NCBI GenBank assembly: GCA_963789885.1
Contig: CAWBNB010000037.1
Location: forward strand, 1-64,000
Direction of reading: 5' to 3'
DNA: 64,000 nucleotides
Source of the DNA: DATEDA01 sp963789885
GTDB lineage: Bacteria; Pseudomonadota; Gammaproteobacteria; Burkholderiales; SG8-39
Each line of letters opens with the position of its first letter. Within the stretch, counting starts at the first letter, position 1. The position numbers and the translations under genes were made by a program. The notes beneath the pieces are model-generated. The model was not told the DNA's origin. It did no database searches and worked only from the letters and a program-made list of their open reading frames with translations. This document shows positions 8,896-16,430 of this stretch, piece by piece.

Positions 8896-11742
8896 TCAGA
8901 ACGCGGGCGGTTGCATCGGTGCCAGTTCTGGACGCACTTCTTCGGCGTGGCCGTCGAGCGAAGCACGCTGCACGAGATACGGCAGCACCAGCGGCGGCGT
9001 ACCCGGCGCAGCGTTGGGATCGGGCAGCGCGGTGTAGACCTCGTGCACCGCGGTCAGATCCGGCGTGCGCTCGAAGCGCACGAGCGCGAAGTTGGAGCGG
9101 AACAGAATCTGGCGCGAGTGGCGCAGCTTGTCGAACTGATCCATGTGACGCGCGGCGATCGCCGCATACGCCATGAGCTCTTTACCCGGTTCGGCGTGAT
9201 TGGCGAGAATCGATTGCACGCGCGGTTCGGGCGGGTCGAGCTTGCGCAATTGCCCGGGAGGCGGGCGCGCCGACTCCGGCCGCACGTCGAGCGTCGGTTT
9301 CAACCGCCACGACCAGTCCGGCAGCTTGGCCGGATCCACTGTCGTGCCCTCGGGCCAGCCGAACGTCGGCATCAGCATCGGCGATTGCCTCAGCTTGCGG
9401 CGCAGAACCGGCGGTGTGTCGGCGAGACTGTGCCCGCCTTTGAAGACGAAGGCCTTGCCGTCGGCGTCGTTCCAGCCCATGCGCTCCGCGCCGACGTTCG
9501 AGCGGACCATGCGCTGCGCGAACGACAGCACGCGATCGACCGCGCCGATGAACCACGGCATCACGTTCTTGAAGCCGCTCCCGGTGAACTGCACGATGCG
9601 CGCTGGCACCGGATTGCCTTTGGTCCAGTAGCTGAGCTCGTTGGCGGACGAATAGTGCACGTCGCCCGATAGCAGCACCACGCGCTTGTGCGCGGACAGG
9701 CGCTTCAGCAGCGCTTCGAGCGCGAGCGGGTCGAACGCCCAGGCTTCGATCGCGTCGGGATCGGTGCCCACCATGCGTCGCGTGCCGGGTCCCTCGCGCT
9801 GCGACGCCTTGTCTTCCTTGCTCGGCGTCGGATTGAGCTTGCTGTACTTGGCTCCGTCGAAGACGCGATATGCGGTCGGCGCGATCAACTCGTCGAGCAG
9901 ACCGGCGCCCAGCACCTGCAGCGGCGCGACGACGACGAGCACGTCGACACCTGCCGGCAACGTCTCGGGAATCTGCTCTTTCTGCGCGGAAATGGCAACG
10001 TTGCCAGGCGGTCCTTCGCGCGACACGAAGCTGCGGCGCGTGCGATTGTCGAGCGCGACCATCAGATACTTCGGTCCCTTGTACGACCAGTGCCATTTGA
10101 TCGGCGGCGTCACCGGGTCGTAGCCGCCGGTCAGCTGCGCCTTCGGCAGCTGGTCGAGACCGTAGAACTTGTCGAGCGCGTCCGTCATGCTTTTCGCCGG
10201 CACCTCGACGGTTGCAGGCTTCGCCGTGGCATTCGCTCGTGCCGGAAACATCTTGGCAACCGTGTCGAGCATGCGCTTGGGATCGCCGGCCGCGGCGGTG
10301 TCCTCGCTGAGATAACGCACCGGGTCGTTGCCCCAGTCCTGAAACACCGTGTAGGAGGCGAGCGCGTTGCGCAGGATCGCGCGACCGAAGGTCGTGTTGT
10401 TCACGCGCTCGACCCAGATCGGATTCAGGTTCCAGTCGTCGGTCGCGTCGTGATCGTCCATGATCATGTACGTCGGCACGTTGGCGAGCGTGCGGCGCAC
10501 CTTCGGCAGCGCCTCGTAGAACTTGGTCATCTGCTCGACCTTGATCGCGTGACGCGCTTCGAGCTTATTCTGTCGCTGCAGCAGCACGCACGCTTCGAGT
10601 GCAGCGTCTTTCAGATTGGCGCAGTCCTTGTACTTCTCTCCGTCCTTTTCGTCGACGTCGTCTGCCGTCAACGCATCCCACTTGAGCGGGAGCTCGTATT
10701 CCGGCGCCGGGGTGTTCTTGCCCGGCAGGCCGGGCGGCGCGTACACATCTTTCGCCTTCGGCCATTGCGTCGGCAGCGGCCAGCACCCGTTGCTCCATAC
10801 CATGAGGTACAGCGCCGCGAATTCGCCGAACGAGTACAGATGGCTTTCGCCGTCCGTGGTCGTCATCTGCGCGACGCGCATGATCTGCGATTTGCGGCGA
10901 CCCGCCGGAAACGGATCAAGGCCGCAGGGTATGTGTGTCGGACCTCCCGGGGCCCAGCCGTCCTCGTGATTGATCGGATCTTCCTGGTGACTCGCAACGA
11001 GATCCTTGCGATCGACCGGCATGGTTTCGAGCGGTATGCGCCGTTCCGGGTGGGCGGCTTGCGGATCGGTGTACGTACCGATCAGCTCGTTCGCCAGCGG
11101 ATTCAGCATCAGCAGATGTCCGGCCCACACGTCGTCCGCGTAGATCTGGTCGCCGCCCAGCACCAGCTGGTGCGGCCGCTTCAACGCATCTTCGTACAAC
11201 GGCTTTTGCAGGTCGGCGGTGATGAGATCGTCGATCATCGCCATCGCGTCGGGATGCTCGTTCGCCGGACGGCGGCACGAGCCGTAGACGATGCGCAGAT
11301 CCTCGAGCTTGTCCGGCGGCAGCGCAAAGCTCGGCAGGAAATCTTCTATGTAGCCGAGCGCAAGATGCGGGCGCTCGCTGCCTGCCGGCCCGCCGTTCGC
11401 GGTCGGGATATTCTTCAGCAGGCCGAGCGAGGCGAGCGTATGCGTGTTCGCGCCCGCAACGATCGTCAGGTCGTAGCTGTAGATGACGCCGGGCTTGAAC
11501 ACCTTCTGCGAACCGGCGGGAATGCGCGCCAGCGCAACGGTGACGTGCAGGTTGTCGGCGATGCGCATGGTGGGCGTGGGGGGATTGCTGCGGAAGAATT
11601 CACCGGCAGCGCCAGGCTTGATCCGCCCTTCCCACAACGTGATCGTCACGTTCGCCGGACGGCTGAGCGCGATCCAGACCGAAACCAGATTCGATTCAAC
11701 CCGACGCAGGATCGGACCTGCAAGGACGAGCGGCAGCGCCAA
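8896..11742 (-). CDS. PhoD-like metallophosphatase, long form
   Basis: 948 residues, first gene of the cassette. It has the PhoD/metallophosphatase signature blocks in order: VYGSCRRP near residue 149, LVLGGDQIYADDVWAG near 190, YMIMDDHDATDDWN near 427 and VVLLSGDVHYSSANEL near 690. The Asp/His residues in these blocks match the metal-binding positions of PhoD-superfamily phosphodiesterases/phosphatases. It is longer than typical PhoD (about 500-600 residues), with extra sequence between blocks two and three. Unlike classical secreted PhoD there is no Tat signal peptide, so it may act inside the cell or be exported by other means. The start is TTG at 11742, supported by GGGAGG a few bases upstream (11747-11752). 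Substrate is unknown. Confidence 0.85.
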   Translation of the reverse strand: MALPLVLAGPILRRVESNLVSVWIALSRPANVTITLWEGRIKPGAAGEFFRSNPPTPTMRIADNLHVTVALARIPAGSQKVFKPGVIYSYDLTIVAGANTHTLASLGLLKNIPTANGGPAGSERPHLALGYIEDFLPSFALPPDKLEDLRIVYGSCRRPANEHPDAMAMIDDLITADLQKPLYEDALKRPHQLVLGGDQIYADDVWAGHLLMLNPLANELIGTYTDPQAAHPERRIPLETMPVDRKDLVASHQEDPINHEDGWAPGGPTHIPCGLDPFPAGRRKSQIMRVAQMTTTDGESHLYSFGEFAALYLMVWSNGCWPLPTQWPKAKDVYAPPGLPGKNTPAPEYELPLKWDALTADDVDEKDGEKYKDCANLKDAALEACVLLQRQNKLEARHAIKVEQMTKFYEALPKVRRTLANVPTYMIMDDHDATDDWNLNPIWVERVNNTTFGRAILRNALASYTVFQDWGNDPVRYLSEDTAAAGDPKRMLDTVAKMFPARANATAKPATVEVPAKSMTDALDKFYGLDQLPKAQLTGGYDPVTPPIKWHWSYKGPKYLMVALDNRTRRSFVSREGPPGNVAISAQKEQIPETLPAGVDVLVVVAPLQVLGAGLLDELIAPTAYRVFDGAKYSKLNPTPSKEDKASQREGPGTRRMVGTDPDAIEAWAFDPLALEALLKRLSAHKRVVLLSGDVHYSSANELSYWTKGNPVPARIVQFTGSGFKNVMPWFIGAVDRVLSFAQRMVRSNVGAERMGWNDADGKAFVFKGGHSLADTPPVLRRKLRQSPMLMPTFGWPEGTTVDPAKLPDWSWRLKPTLDVRPESARPPPGQLRKLDPPEPRVQSILANHAEPGKELMAYAAIAARHMDQFDKLRHSRQILFRSNFALVRFERTPDLTAVHEVYTALPDPNAAPGTPPLVLPYLVQRASLDGHAEEVRPELAPMQPPAF

Positions 11743-11821
11743 CTGGCCTCCCGTTCAATGCCGCGCGAACCGACAAGCGCAGCGTGTTAATTGTCGCGAA
11801 GCGACGCAGCCGAGGGTGAGG

Positions 11822-11885
11822 ACGGTCGATGCTCGACCGTATGCCCGGCAACAGAATATATATAGTAGATAGTCGTAGCGGAGTC
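11822..11885 (-). promoter_or_regulatory. Putative promoter and palindromic operator of the five-gene cassette
   Basis: A perfect inverted repeat of 8 bases each side (ACGGTCGA at 11822-11829 and TCGACCGT at 11833-11840, spacer TGC) lies 80 bases upstream of the PhoD-like TTG start. Just further upstream on the minus strand is an AT-rich stretch (about 11854-11878, reading CTACTATATATATTCTG) that stands out in this GC-rich DNA and could hold the -10 region. A palindrome downstream of a promoter fits a repressor site, but it could also be a stem-loop in the 5' leader. No regulator gene is adjacent, so the binding protein is unknown. Confidence 0.45.
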
Positions 11886-12015
11886 CAGGAATCGGGATCG
11901 CGAAGATCGTTGCACAGCTCGGGCTGACCGGGGCGAGACGGTGGCGCGTTACCAGCCAGCCCAGGCGCTGGTTGCCGCGCCGGCCAGCAGCCCCCGGGGT
12001 GATCCGCTTCGCGAA

Positions 12016-12579
12016 TCAAGCCGCGCGCCGGGCGCTCGCATAGTCGACGAAGCCCACGACGAATTTCCGCACGTTGTCCCGGGTCGCGGCGTCGGTGATC
12101 TCGCCGCTCGCGTCGAACACGGTCCCGGCGCGCGAGACGAGCAGGCGACCCCCGGCCCAGAGGTCCGCGCCGAGGGTCTTGAATACCGGCAACCAGGCGT
12201 TCTGCGACAGGATGGTGCCGAATCCGCCCGGCGAAGCGCCGGCGATCGCCACCGGCTTGCCGCCGAAGACGCGAGGGATATCGGCCGCCGGGCGCGACAG
12301 CCAATCGATCGCATTCTTCGCGACCCCGGGCATGCTGTTGTTGTACTCGGGTGTCACCAGGAGAAGTCCCGCCGCTGCAGCGACGGCGTCTTTCAGGCGC
12401 GCGACCGCCTCCGGTATGCCGTGTGCCGCCTCCTCGTCGCCGTTGTACAGCGGGATCGCGGCGATCGACTCGATGCGCAACTCGGCTCCATCCGGCATCA
12501 CCGATGCCGCCGCGCGCAGCAACGCCGAGTTGAACGACCCGCGGCGCGTGCTGCCTGAAAGCCCGATGATGGTGATCAT
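12016..12579 (-). CDS. NAD(P)H-dependent FMN reductase family protein
   Basis: 187 residues with a flavodoxin-like fold. The FMN-phosphate loop GLSGSTRRGSFN is at residues 6-17 and the conserved TPEYNNSMPG at about 80-89, with the ASPGGFGT loop near 113. These match the NADPH-dependent FMN reductase family (ChrR/SsuE/azoreductase relatives), cytosolic two-electron reductases of FMN, quinones or metal oxyanions. It is the last gene of a leftward unit with the EamA permease (60-base gap) and LysR regulator. A GAGGG element sits just before the ATG. A weak hairpin with a G-U pair overlaps the stop (12000-12018) but has no T-run. The specific acceptor cannot be told from sequence. Confidence 0.88.
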   Translation of the reverse strand: MITIIGLSGSTRRGSFNSALLRAAASVMPDGAELRIESIAAIPLYNGDEEAAHGIPEAVARLKDAVAAAAGLLLVTPEYNNSMPGVAKNAIDWLSRPAADIPRVFGGKPVAIAGASPGGFGTILSQNAWLPVFKTLGADLWAGGRLLVSRAGTVFDASGEITDAATRDNVRKFVVGFVDYASARRAA

Positions 12580-12639
12580 CCCAGCCCTCGCTGATACGCA
12601 ATCGCTCCGAGCGAGTCGGAAGAATAGCTCGTCGAGCGC

Positions 12640-13533
12640 CTAGGCGACGGTCGCCCCGACCGCAGTCCGGCTCCGTCGCCCCGCCGCTGCGTTCGCCACG
12701 AGCGCGCCGAGCACGATCGCGCCGCCGGCGAGCCCGAGCGGCGTCGGCCGCTCGCCGATGCCGAGCCACACCCAGATCGGGCCGAGGATCGTCTCGAGCA
12801 GCCCGAGCAGGCCGATCTCGCCGGCGGTGAGGTAGCGGCTCGCCACCGTCATCAGCACGCAACCGGCGCCGACCTGGGCGACGCCCATCACGCCGAGGAC
12901 GACGAGGTCGCGGACGGTCGGCGTGAACGGCCACGCGAGCGGCGCCGAAACGACGATCGCGAAGACGCCCGCGAGGAGCACCGAGGGAACCAGATCGACG
13001 CTGGCGCGGTGGCGGCGGAGCACGACCACGTTGGCCGCGAACGCGATCGGAACGCCGAGCGCGAGCAGGTTGCCGGCCAACTGCCCGCTGCCGAGGCTGT
13101 CGGCGAACATGAGGACGACGCCGGCCAGCGCGACGACGATCGCGAGCCACGTGCGTGCGGGGACGTGCTCGCCGAGGAAGATGCGGCCGGCGAGCGCGGC
13201 GAAGAACGGGCCGGTGCTCATCAGCACCAGCGTGTTCGCGACGGAGGTCTGGGTGATCGACAGGATGAAGAAGAAGAACGTCGCGCCGAGCGCCAGGCCG
13301 GACCACACGCCGGGCATCCCGGACTGGACGACCTTCTCGAGCACCCGGCCGCGGTTCTGGATCGCGAGCACGACGGCGACGAAGATCACCATGAACACGG
13401 AGCGCCAGAACACGATCTCCCAGGGGTCGCGGAGATCGGCGCTGCGCACGAGGATGCCGCCGGTGCTCCAGCACAACCCGGCGGCGATCATCAGGATCAC
13501 GCCTTTACGGCGCTCGGCTGCAGTTGCGGTCAC
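12640..13533 (-). CDS. EamA/DMT-family permease
   Basis: 297 residues from a GTG at 13533 (next in-frame ATG at 13491). About ten hydrophobic segments arranged as two EamA repeats fit the drug/metabolite transporter superfamily; the first starts IAAGLCWSTGGILVRSADLR and the second with the GVMGVAQVGAGCVLMT region. Members move small solutes (amino acids, nucleosides, sugars) across the inner membrane; the solute is not predictable here. It lies 56 bases after the LysR gene and 60 before the flavin reductase and probably shares their transcript. The same reading frame stays open upstream through the LysR region, but that extension is antisense-like, Arg-rich and clearly not coding. Confidence 0.87.
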   Translation of the reverse strand: MTATAAERRKGVILMIAAGLCWSTGGILVRSADLRDPWEIVFWRSVFMVIFVAVVLAIQNRGRVLEKVVQSGMPGVWSGLALGATFFFFILSITQTSVANTLVLMSTGPFFAALAGRIFLGEHVPARTWLAIVVALAGVVLMFADSLGSGQLAGNLLALGVPIAFAANVVVLRRHRASVDLVPSVLLAGVFAIVVSAPLAWPFTPTVRDLVVLGVMGVAQVGAGCVLMTVASRYLTAGEIGLLGLLETILGPIWVWLGIGERPTPLGLAGGAIVLGALVANAAAGRRSRTAVGATVA

Positions 13534-13589
13534 TTTCGGGGGGTCGCGCGCAAAGGCCGCGATTCTACCCGCCGCGGCGAGCGGCGCCG

Positions 13590-14543
13590 TCACGCCGCGA
13601 CCTCCGGCACCGGCGCCGCCGCGCCTTGCCCGTCCGGCCGTCGAGCTTCGTCGAGGAAAGCGCGCGCGGCCGGCGACAGCTGTTTGCCGGCGGGATGGAC
13701 GAGGTACCACCAACCGCGCACGGGCAGTCCGGCCACGTCCAGCGCCGCGACGCCGTCGCGCCGCATCGCCGGGCCGAGCGCATGCCCGGGAAGCACCGCG
13801 AGCCCGAGCCCGCTGAGCACTCCCTGCACGATCGCCTCGTTCGATCCGAGCTCGATAGCCGTTCGCACCGCGACGCCGTGGGTCGCGAAGAGCTCCTCGG
13901 CCTGACGCCGGGTGCCGGAGCCGGGCTCCCGAAGGAGAAACGGCTCGTGCTCCAGCTCGCCGAGCATGACGCCGCGGCACCGCGCGAGCGGATGATCCGC
14001 CCGCGCGTAGATCGAGATGGGGTTCGGAAGGATTCGGTGCAACGTGAGCTCGAGGTCCGAGGGCGGCGCCGACAGCACGTAGAAGTCGTCGCAGTTCCGC
14101 GCGAGCCGGCCGAGGAGCTCCCCCCGGTTGTGGACCGCGAGCGCGATCTCGGTGCCGGGGTAGCGGGCGAGGAAGCGCGCGATCAGCGGCGGCGCGAACG
14201 AGGTCGCTGCCGTGCCGATCGCGATCCGCAGGCTGCCGGCGCGCACGGACCGCAGCCGGGCGAGCCGCTCCTCGATTTCCGCGATACCCCGGAAGACGCT
14301 GCCGCATGCGGCCTGGAGCTCGCGCCCCGCCGCAGTGAGATGGACGCGCTTGCCGACCAGCTCGAACAGCGGCAGCCCGATCGTCTCGGCGAGCTTCCTT
14401 ATCTGCACCGACACCGTGGGCTGCGCCATATGCAGCTCCTCGGCGGCGCGGGTGAAGCTCGCGTGGCGCGCGACGGCCTCGAAGACCGCGAGCTGCGGCA
14501 GCATGCCGTGGCGCAAGTAGCGACGCAGGTGGCGATGGGTCAC
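13590..14543 (-). CDS. LysR-type transcriptional regulator downstream of a riboswitch
   Basis: 317 residues. The start chosen is GTG at 14543 because GGAGGAG lies five bases upstream; the frame is open to 14687 but that would run through the riboswitch and its terminator. The N-terminal winged helix-turn-helix spans about residues 15-75 (FTRAAEELHMAQPTVSVQIR), followed by a periplasmic-binding-like effector domain (LRIAIGTAATSFAPPLIARF onward). The sequence leans toward the CbbR side of the LysR family, but co-inducer and targets are unknown. The gene sits behind a manganese-type aptamer and an intrinsic terminator, so its level is probably set by metal as well as by any autoregulation. It heads an operon with the EamA permease and FMN reductase. 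Confidence 0.9.
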   Translation of the reverse strand: MTHRHLRRYLRHGMLPQLAVFEAVARHASFTRAAEELHMAQPTVSVQIRKLAETIGLPLFELVGKRVHLTAAGRELQAACGSVFRGIAEIEERLARLRSVRAGSLRIAIGTAATSFAPPLIARFLARYPGTEIALAVHNRGELLGRLARNCDDFYVLSAPPSDLELTLHRILPNPISIYARADHPLARCRGVMLGELEHEPFLLREPGSGTRRQAEELFATHGVAVRTAIELGSNEAIVQGVLSGLGLAVLPGHALGPAMRRDGVAALDVAGLPVRGWWYLVHPAGKQLSPAARAFLDEARRPDGQGAAAPVPEVAA

Positions 14544-14566
14544 CTGGCTCCTCCGTAGCGCGGGCG

Positions 14567-14604
14567 CAAACGAAAACGGCCTTCGCCTCGATCGGCGAAG
14601 GCCG
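14567..14604 (-). terminator. Intrinsic terminator between riboswitch and LysR gene
   Basis: Perfect 11-base-pair stem (14577-14587 with 14594-14604, core GGCCTTCGCC/GGCGAAGGCC) with a six-base loop. On the minus strand it is followed by GTTTTCGTTTG. The T-rich side exists only leftward, so it acts on transcripts heading to the LysR gene. It starts about 30 bases after the aptamer's closing stem and ends just before the LysR ribosome-binding site, the expected place for a transcriptional expression platform. Confidence 0.8.
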
Positions 14605-14632
14605 CCCGCAATGCGAGCCGTCGCCGGACCGG

Positions 14633-14730
14633 CAAAGGTCTCGCTTGCAGCGCATCGCGCTACCAGCGGGGCCGGGCTCGAGAACAACCGACCGGATTGA
14701 CGACCCCGCTGCGGAAGCTACTCCCCTTTG
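14633..14730 (-). ncRNA. yybP-ykoY-type manganese riboswitch aptamer (leftward)
   Basis: Reading 14730 to 14633: the closing stem CAAAGG pairs with CCTTTG; directly inside is GGGGAGTAGCT, the hallmark internal loop of yybP-ykoY; then GTCGTCAATCCGG; an AGCGGGG/CCCCGCT stem; a GCGC-GAT-GCGC hairpin; and AAGCGAGACC before the closing strand. This order matches the family consensus as I know it (Rfam RF00080), which binds Mn2+ and usually controls Mn exporters. Here it precedes a terminator and a LysR-EamA-FMN reductase operon, an unusual target. A covariance-model search would settle it. Confidence 0.82.
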
Positions 14731-14952
14731 ACAGGGGTCGCGGCGTTGCCGCCGCGACTACGGGTTGGATTGGACCATACGGGGCGAGTTCCCGGCAAGC
14801 GCCGGAGTTCACGGTCGCGACGATTGCGATTCGTAATCATCGCGATCGCAGTTTCGGAATTTCGACTTCGTGATGCCGGCGATTGCCGGACTTCATTTCC
14901 CTTCCACCGCGGGGATTGCCAGAATCGGCGCGTCCCTCACCGGACGTATCCC

Positions 14953-15044
14953 CGAAGGGGAGTAGCTCCTCGTCGCAGGGCCGTCAATCCGGAGCCTCGG
15001 CTCCCGGTCCGCGAGCGCCGCCCGTCGCGCGAGCCAGACCTTCG
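14953..15044 (+). ncRNA. yybP-ykoY-type manganese riboswitch aptamer (rightward, TerC leader)
   Basis: Closing stem CGAAGG (14953-14958) with CCTTCG (15039-15044). Inside it are GGGGAGTAGCT (14957-14967), GCCGTCAATCCGGAGCC, a GGAGCC/GGCTCC hairpin, a GC-rich arm and GCCAGACC before the closing strand. It lies 69 bases upstream of the TerC start, a classical target of this Mn2+ riboswitch. A seven-pair hairpin TTCGCCG/CGGCGAA (15041-15058) reuses the closing strand, so aptamer and hairpin exclude each other. There is no T-run, which points to control of translation rather than termination. Confidence 0.85.
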
Positions 15045-15113
15045 CCGCAGCCGGCGAACGTCCGCGCGCCGGCGAGCGCGCACGGTTTCCCGCGGCCCGC
15101 CAACGGAGAACGA

Positions 15114-15803
15114 ATGGAGCTCTTCTCGCCCGGATTCCTCTCGGCGCTCGCCGCCATCGTCGTCATCGACCTCGTGCTCGCCGGTGACAACGCGATCGTC
15201 ATCGCGCTCGCCGCGCGCAACCTGCCCGCGCACCTGCAGCGGCGGGCGATCGCGTTCGGCGCGGTCGGCGCGATCGCGGTGCGCGCCGCGATGACGATCG
15301 CCGTGGTGTGGCTGTTGAAGATACCGGGGCTGCTCCTCGCCGGCGGCCTGCTCCTGCTGTGGATCGGATGCAAGCTGCTCGTGCCGGCCGAGCCGGGCGC
15401 GGGCCACGGCGACCCCGCGCGCAGTTTCTGGGGTGCGATGAAAACGATCGTCGTCGCCGATGCGGTGATGGGCCTCGACAACGTCCTCGCGATCGCCGGC
15501 GCCGCTCACGGCAGCTACCTGCTCGTCGTCCTCGGCCTGGTGATCAGCGTCCCGATCGTGATCTGGGGCTCGACGGTCATCCTCAACTGGGTGGAGCGGA
15601 TGCCGGCGATCACCTACCTCGGCGCCGCGGTGCTCGCCTGGACCGCGGCGAAGATGATCGCGGGCGAGCCGGTGGTGGGCGCCTGGCTCGCCGACCATGC
15701 GACCGCACACTGGGCCATCTACGCTGCCGCGATCGGCGGGACGCTGGGCTATGGGTATGTGCGCAGCCGGCGGCGCCTCGCCGCGGCCGCGCAGGGCGCT
15801 TGA
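15114..15803 (+). CDS. TerC-family (YjbE-like) integral membrane metal exporter
   Basis: 229 residues from the ATG at 15114, preceded by GGAG. The protein is almost entirely hydrophobic, with about seven helices in two halves that each carry the TerC acidic signature: DLVLAGDNAIVIALAARNLP at about residues 16-35 and VADAVMGLDNVLAIAG at about 115-130. The intramembrane Asp/Asn residues are thought to bind Mn2+ in this family. Members such as Alx export manganese; together with the manganese riboswitch directly upstream this strongly suggests Mn2+ efflux or metal loading of exported proteins. The universal stress protein gene follows after 27 bases. Confidence 0.9.
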   Translation: MELFSPGFLSALAAIVVIDLVLAGDNAIVIALAARNLPAHLQRRAIAFGAVGAIAVRAAMTIAVVWLLKIPGLLLAGGLLLLWIGCKLLVPAEPGAGHGDPARSFWGAMKTIVVADAVMGLDNVLAIAGAAHGSYLLVVLGLVISVPIVIWGSTVILNWVERMPAITYLGAAVLAWTAAKMIAGEPVVGAWLADHATAHWAIYAAAIGGTLGYGYVRSRRRLAAAAQGA

Positions 15804-15830
15804 ACGCAAACCGCAGCACGGGAGATCGAT

Positions 15831-16334
15831 ATGCACAGGATCCTGGTTCCAGTCGACGGCTCGGCGACCGCGCTCGCGGGCGTGCGCCACGCGGTACGCC
15901 TCGCGTCAGAGCGTGGCGACGCGATGGTGCTGCTCGTGAACGCACAGCCGGTATTCCATCGCCACATCGCGCAGTTCGCCTCGCGTGCTTCGCTCGATGC
16001 GCTGCGCGAAGAGCGCGGTCTCGAGGCGGTGCGAGAAGCGCGGCGCCTCGTCGCGTCGGCGGAAGTGCCGTGCCGCGCGTTCGTGGTGCGCGGAGAGCCC
16101 GCGGCGGCGATCGCGGGGGTTGCGGTGCGCGAGCAGGCGGACGAGATCGTGCTTGGTGCAACGCCCAAGAGCGCGTGGCTCCGGGCCCTGACCGCGTCGC
16201 TGGCGGCACGCATCGTCGAGCGCGCGCCGGTTCCGGTAGCCCTCGTCGCGGGAGCGCCCGCGACGCCGCTCGAGCGGTGGGGCCTGCCTGCGGCCGGTGT
16301 CGGGCTCGCCGCGCTGCTCCTCGCTGCCGAATAG
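15831..16334 (+). CDS. Universal stress protein family, with hydrophobic C-terminal tail
   Basis: 167 residues. It begins MHRILVPVDGSATALAGVRH, the Usp strand-1/ATP-binding start, but the usual ATP-binding G-x2-G-x9-GS region is altered (VLGATPKSAWLRALTASLAA near residues 105-124), so nucleotide binding is uncertain. The last ~16 residues (LPAAGVGLAALLLAAE) are strongly hydrophobic and could anchor the protein at the membrane, which is uncommon for UspA. It follows terC by 27 bases with GGAG before its ATG and is probably on the same manganese-controlled transcript, possibly as a regulatory partner of the exporter. Confidence 0.85.
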   Translation: MHRILVPVDGSATALAGVRHAVRLASERGDAMVLLVNAQPVFHRHIAQFASRASLDALREERGLEAVREARRLVASAEVPCRAFVVRGEPAAAIAGVAVREQADEIVLGATPKSAWLRALTASLAARIVERAPVPVALVAGAPATPLERWGLPAAGVGLAALLLAAE

Positions 16335-16430
16335 CGCGCACTCTTTCACGGCGACGCGAGCGGCGTCGCGCGGGGCCCCGCCGGCGAGGGTTAGAATGCT
16401 CTCTTCGAGAATAGAGTCCGCCGTTCACCC

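Noticed and set aside
12000..12018. Hairpin overlapping the stop of the FMN reductase gene as a terminator
   Set aside because: One G-U pair, no T-run and overlap with coding bases make it a poor terminator.
12640..14655. A single 671-residue LysR-EamA fusion
   Set aside because: The upstream part is LysR DNA read in the wrong frame. The LysR frame itself is intact with its own stop at 13590.
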